Shown here one piece after another: positions 5,670-5,911 of a stretch of 5,911 nt of DNA (positions are counted from its first letter, which is position 1; the number at the start of each line of letters is the position of its first letter). Position numbers and translations under genes: made by a program. This stretch comes from Gammaproteobacteria bacterium (lineage in GTDB: Bacteria > Pseudomonadota > Gammaproteobacteria > JAJDOJ01), in NCBI GenBank assembly GCA_027030565.1, contig JALVEU010000007.1, forward strand, positions 1 through 5,911, in the 5' to 3' direction. The notes under the pieces were generated by a model. The model was given only the letters and a program-made list of their open reading frames with translations. It had not been told where the DNA came from and did not search any database.

Positions 5670-5911
5670 CTAGGGATTGGTCCCGGCGTCTTCCATGCGG
5701 GGCTCCAGATCCAGTGCGCACAGCAGGTCGTGGAGCTCTCGGGTCTCCGGATAGCGCCCGGCGGCCGCCATCAGATAGCGGTAGGTCTGGGGAATGTCCC
5801 TGAGATAGCCGGCCTTGCCGTCACGGTGCCACAGGCGGGCGAAGATCCCGCACACCTTGAGTTGGCGCTGGACGCCCATGAGATCGAACCAGCGCACGAA
5901 CTGGCCCTCGG
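5670..5911 (-). CDS. amgK: N-acetylmuramate/N-acetylglucosamine kinase AmgK, C-terminal part
   Basis: Only the last 79 codons and the stop are present; the gene begins beyond the right edge of the window. AmgK is an aminoglycoside-phosphotransferase-fold kinase that phosphorylates the anomeric position of MurNAc (and GlcNAc), supplying MurU. The visible segment begins EGQFVRWFDLMGVQRQLKV and continues with GIFARLWHRDGKAGYLRDIP, then a helical region with TYRYLMAAAGRYPE. The WFDLMG-QR-hK--GIFARL run is typical of the end of this family and of its bacterial phosphotransferase relatives. The in-frame ATG at 5897 is internal, because conservation continues upstream of it. It is the first gene of an operon with murU, in the order known from Pseudomonas. 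The catalytic core cannot be inspected here. Confidence 0.88.
   Translation of the reverse strand, partial: EGQFVRWFDLMGVQRQLKVCGIFARLWHRDGKAGYLRDIPQTYRYLMAAAGRYPETRELHDLLCALDLEPRMEDAGTNP

Noticed and set aside
4909..5673. Plus-strand open frame of 254 codons opposite murU
   Set aside because: It is a shadow of murU, whose motifs are intact, and it starts inside the terminator region.
5659..5721. Longer murU start at ATG 5721
   Set aside because: It would overlap amgK by 52 bases and add residues unrelated to the family before the conserved MKAMILAAG start.
1..5911. tRNA, rRNA, CRISPR arrays, insertion sequences
   Set aside because: I saw no cloverleaf, no spaced repeat array, no transposase and no terminal inverted repeats with target duplications.

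Overview
The window is a high-GC bacterial chromosomal segment with very strong GC bias at third codon positions. That bias produces several long spurious antisense reading frames. The gene content (amgK-murU peptidoglycan salvage, uppP, a TtrS/TtrR-type two-component pair with a FixJ-like regulator) points to a gammaproteobacterium. A high-GC lineage such as the purple-sulfur or sulfur-oxidising Chromatiales/Ectothiorhodospiraceae is plausible, but the taxonomic guess is inference only.

Layout: (1) 1-561, plus strand, the C-terminal two thirds of undecaprenyl-diphosphatase UppP, cut by the window edge. (2) 562-766, a 205-base non-coding gap with a 7-bp inverted repeat and short repeats but no convincing promoter. 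(3) 767-3154 and 3147-3761, plus strand, a translationally overlapping two-component system. The kinase has a periplasmic PhnD-type binding domain, one membrane helix, a coiled coil, a cytoplasmic GAF-like domain and a HisKA/HATPase core. The regulator is a receiver plus LuxR/FixJ helix-turn-helix protein. (4) 3762-3906, a 145-base regulatory-looking gap: an 8-base direct repeat at 21-bp spacing, a good -10 hexamer with a poor -35, and an inverted repeat whose right arm covers the ribosome binding site of the next gene. (5) 3907-4884, plus strand, an exported ModA/iron-type solute-binding protein with a CxxC pair and no transporter partner in the window. (6) 4885-4956, a convergent gap with a rho-independent terminator nested inside a larger 15-bp inverted repeat. 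(7) 4957-5658 and 5670-5911, minus strand, murU and the end of amgK.

How the parts may work together: the outer genes serve cell-envelope lipid-carrier recycling (UppP) and cell-wall sugar salvage (AmgK makes MurNAc-1-phosphate, MurU makes UDP-MurNAc). The central three genes look like a self-contained sensing module. The kinase reads a small periplasmic ligand through its PhnD-type domain, and the FixJ-type regulator is a good candidate activator of the adjacent solute-binding protein. That protein may capture or present the same or a related ligand. The ligand is not identifiable from sequence. The most distinctive material is the 3762-3906 regulatory region, the orphan CxxC solute-binding protein beside the kinase, and the nested terminator.
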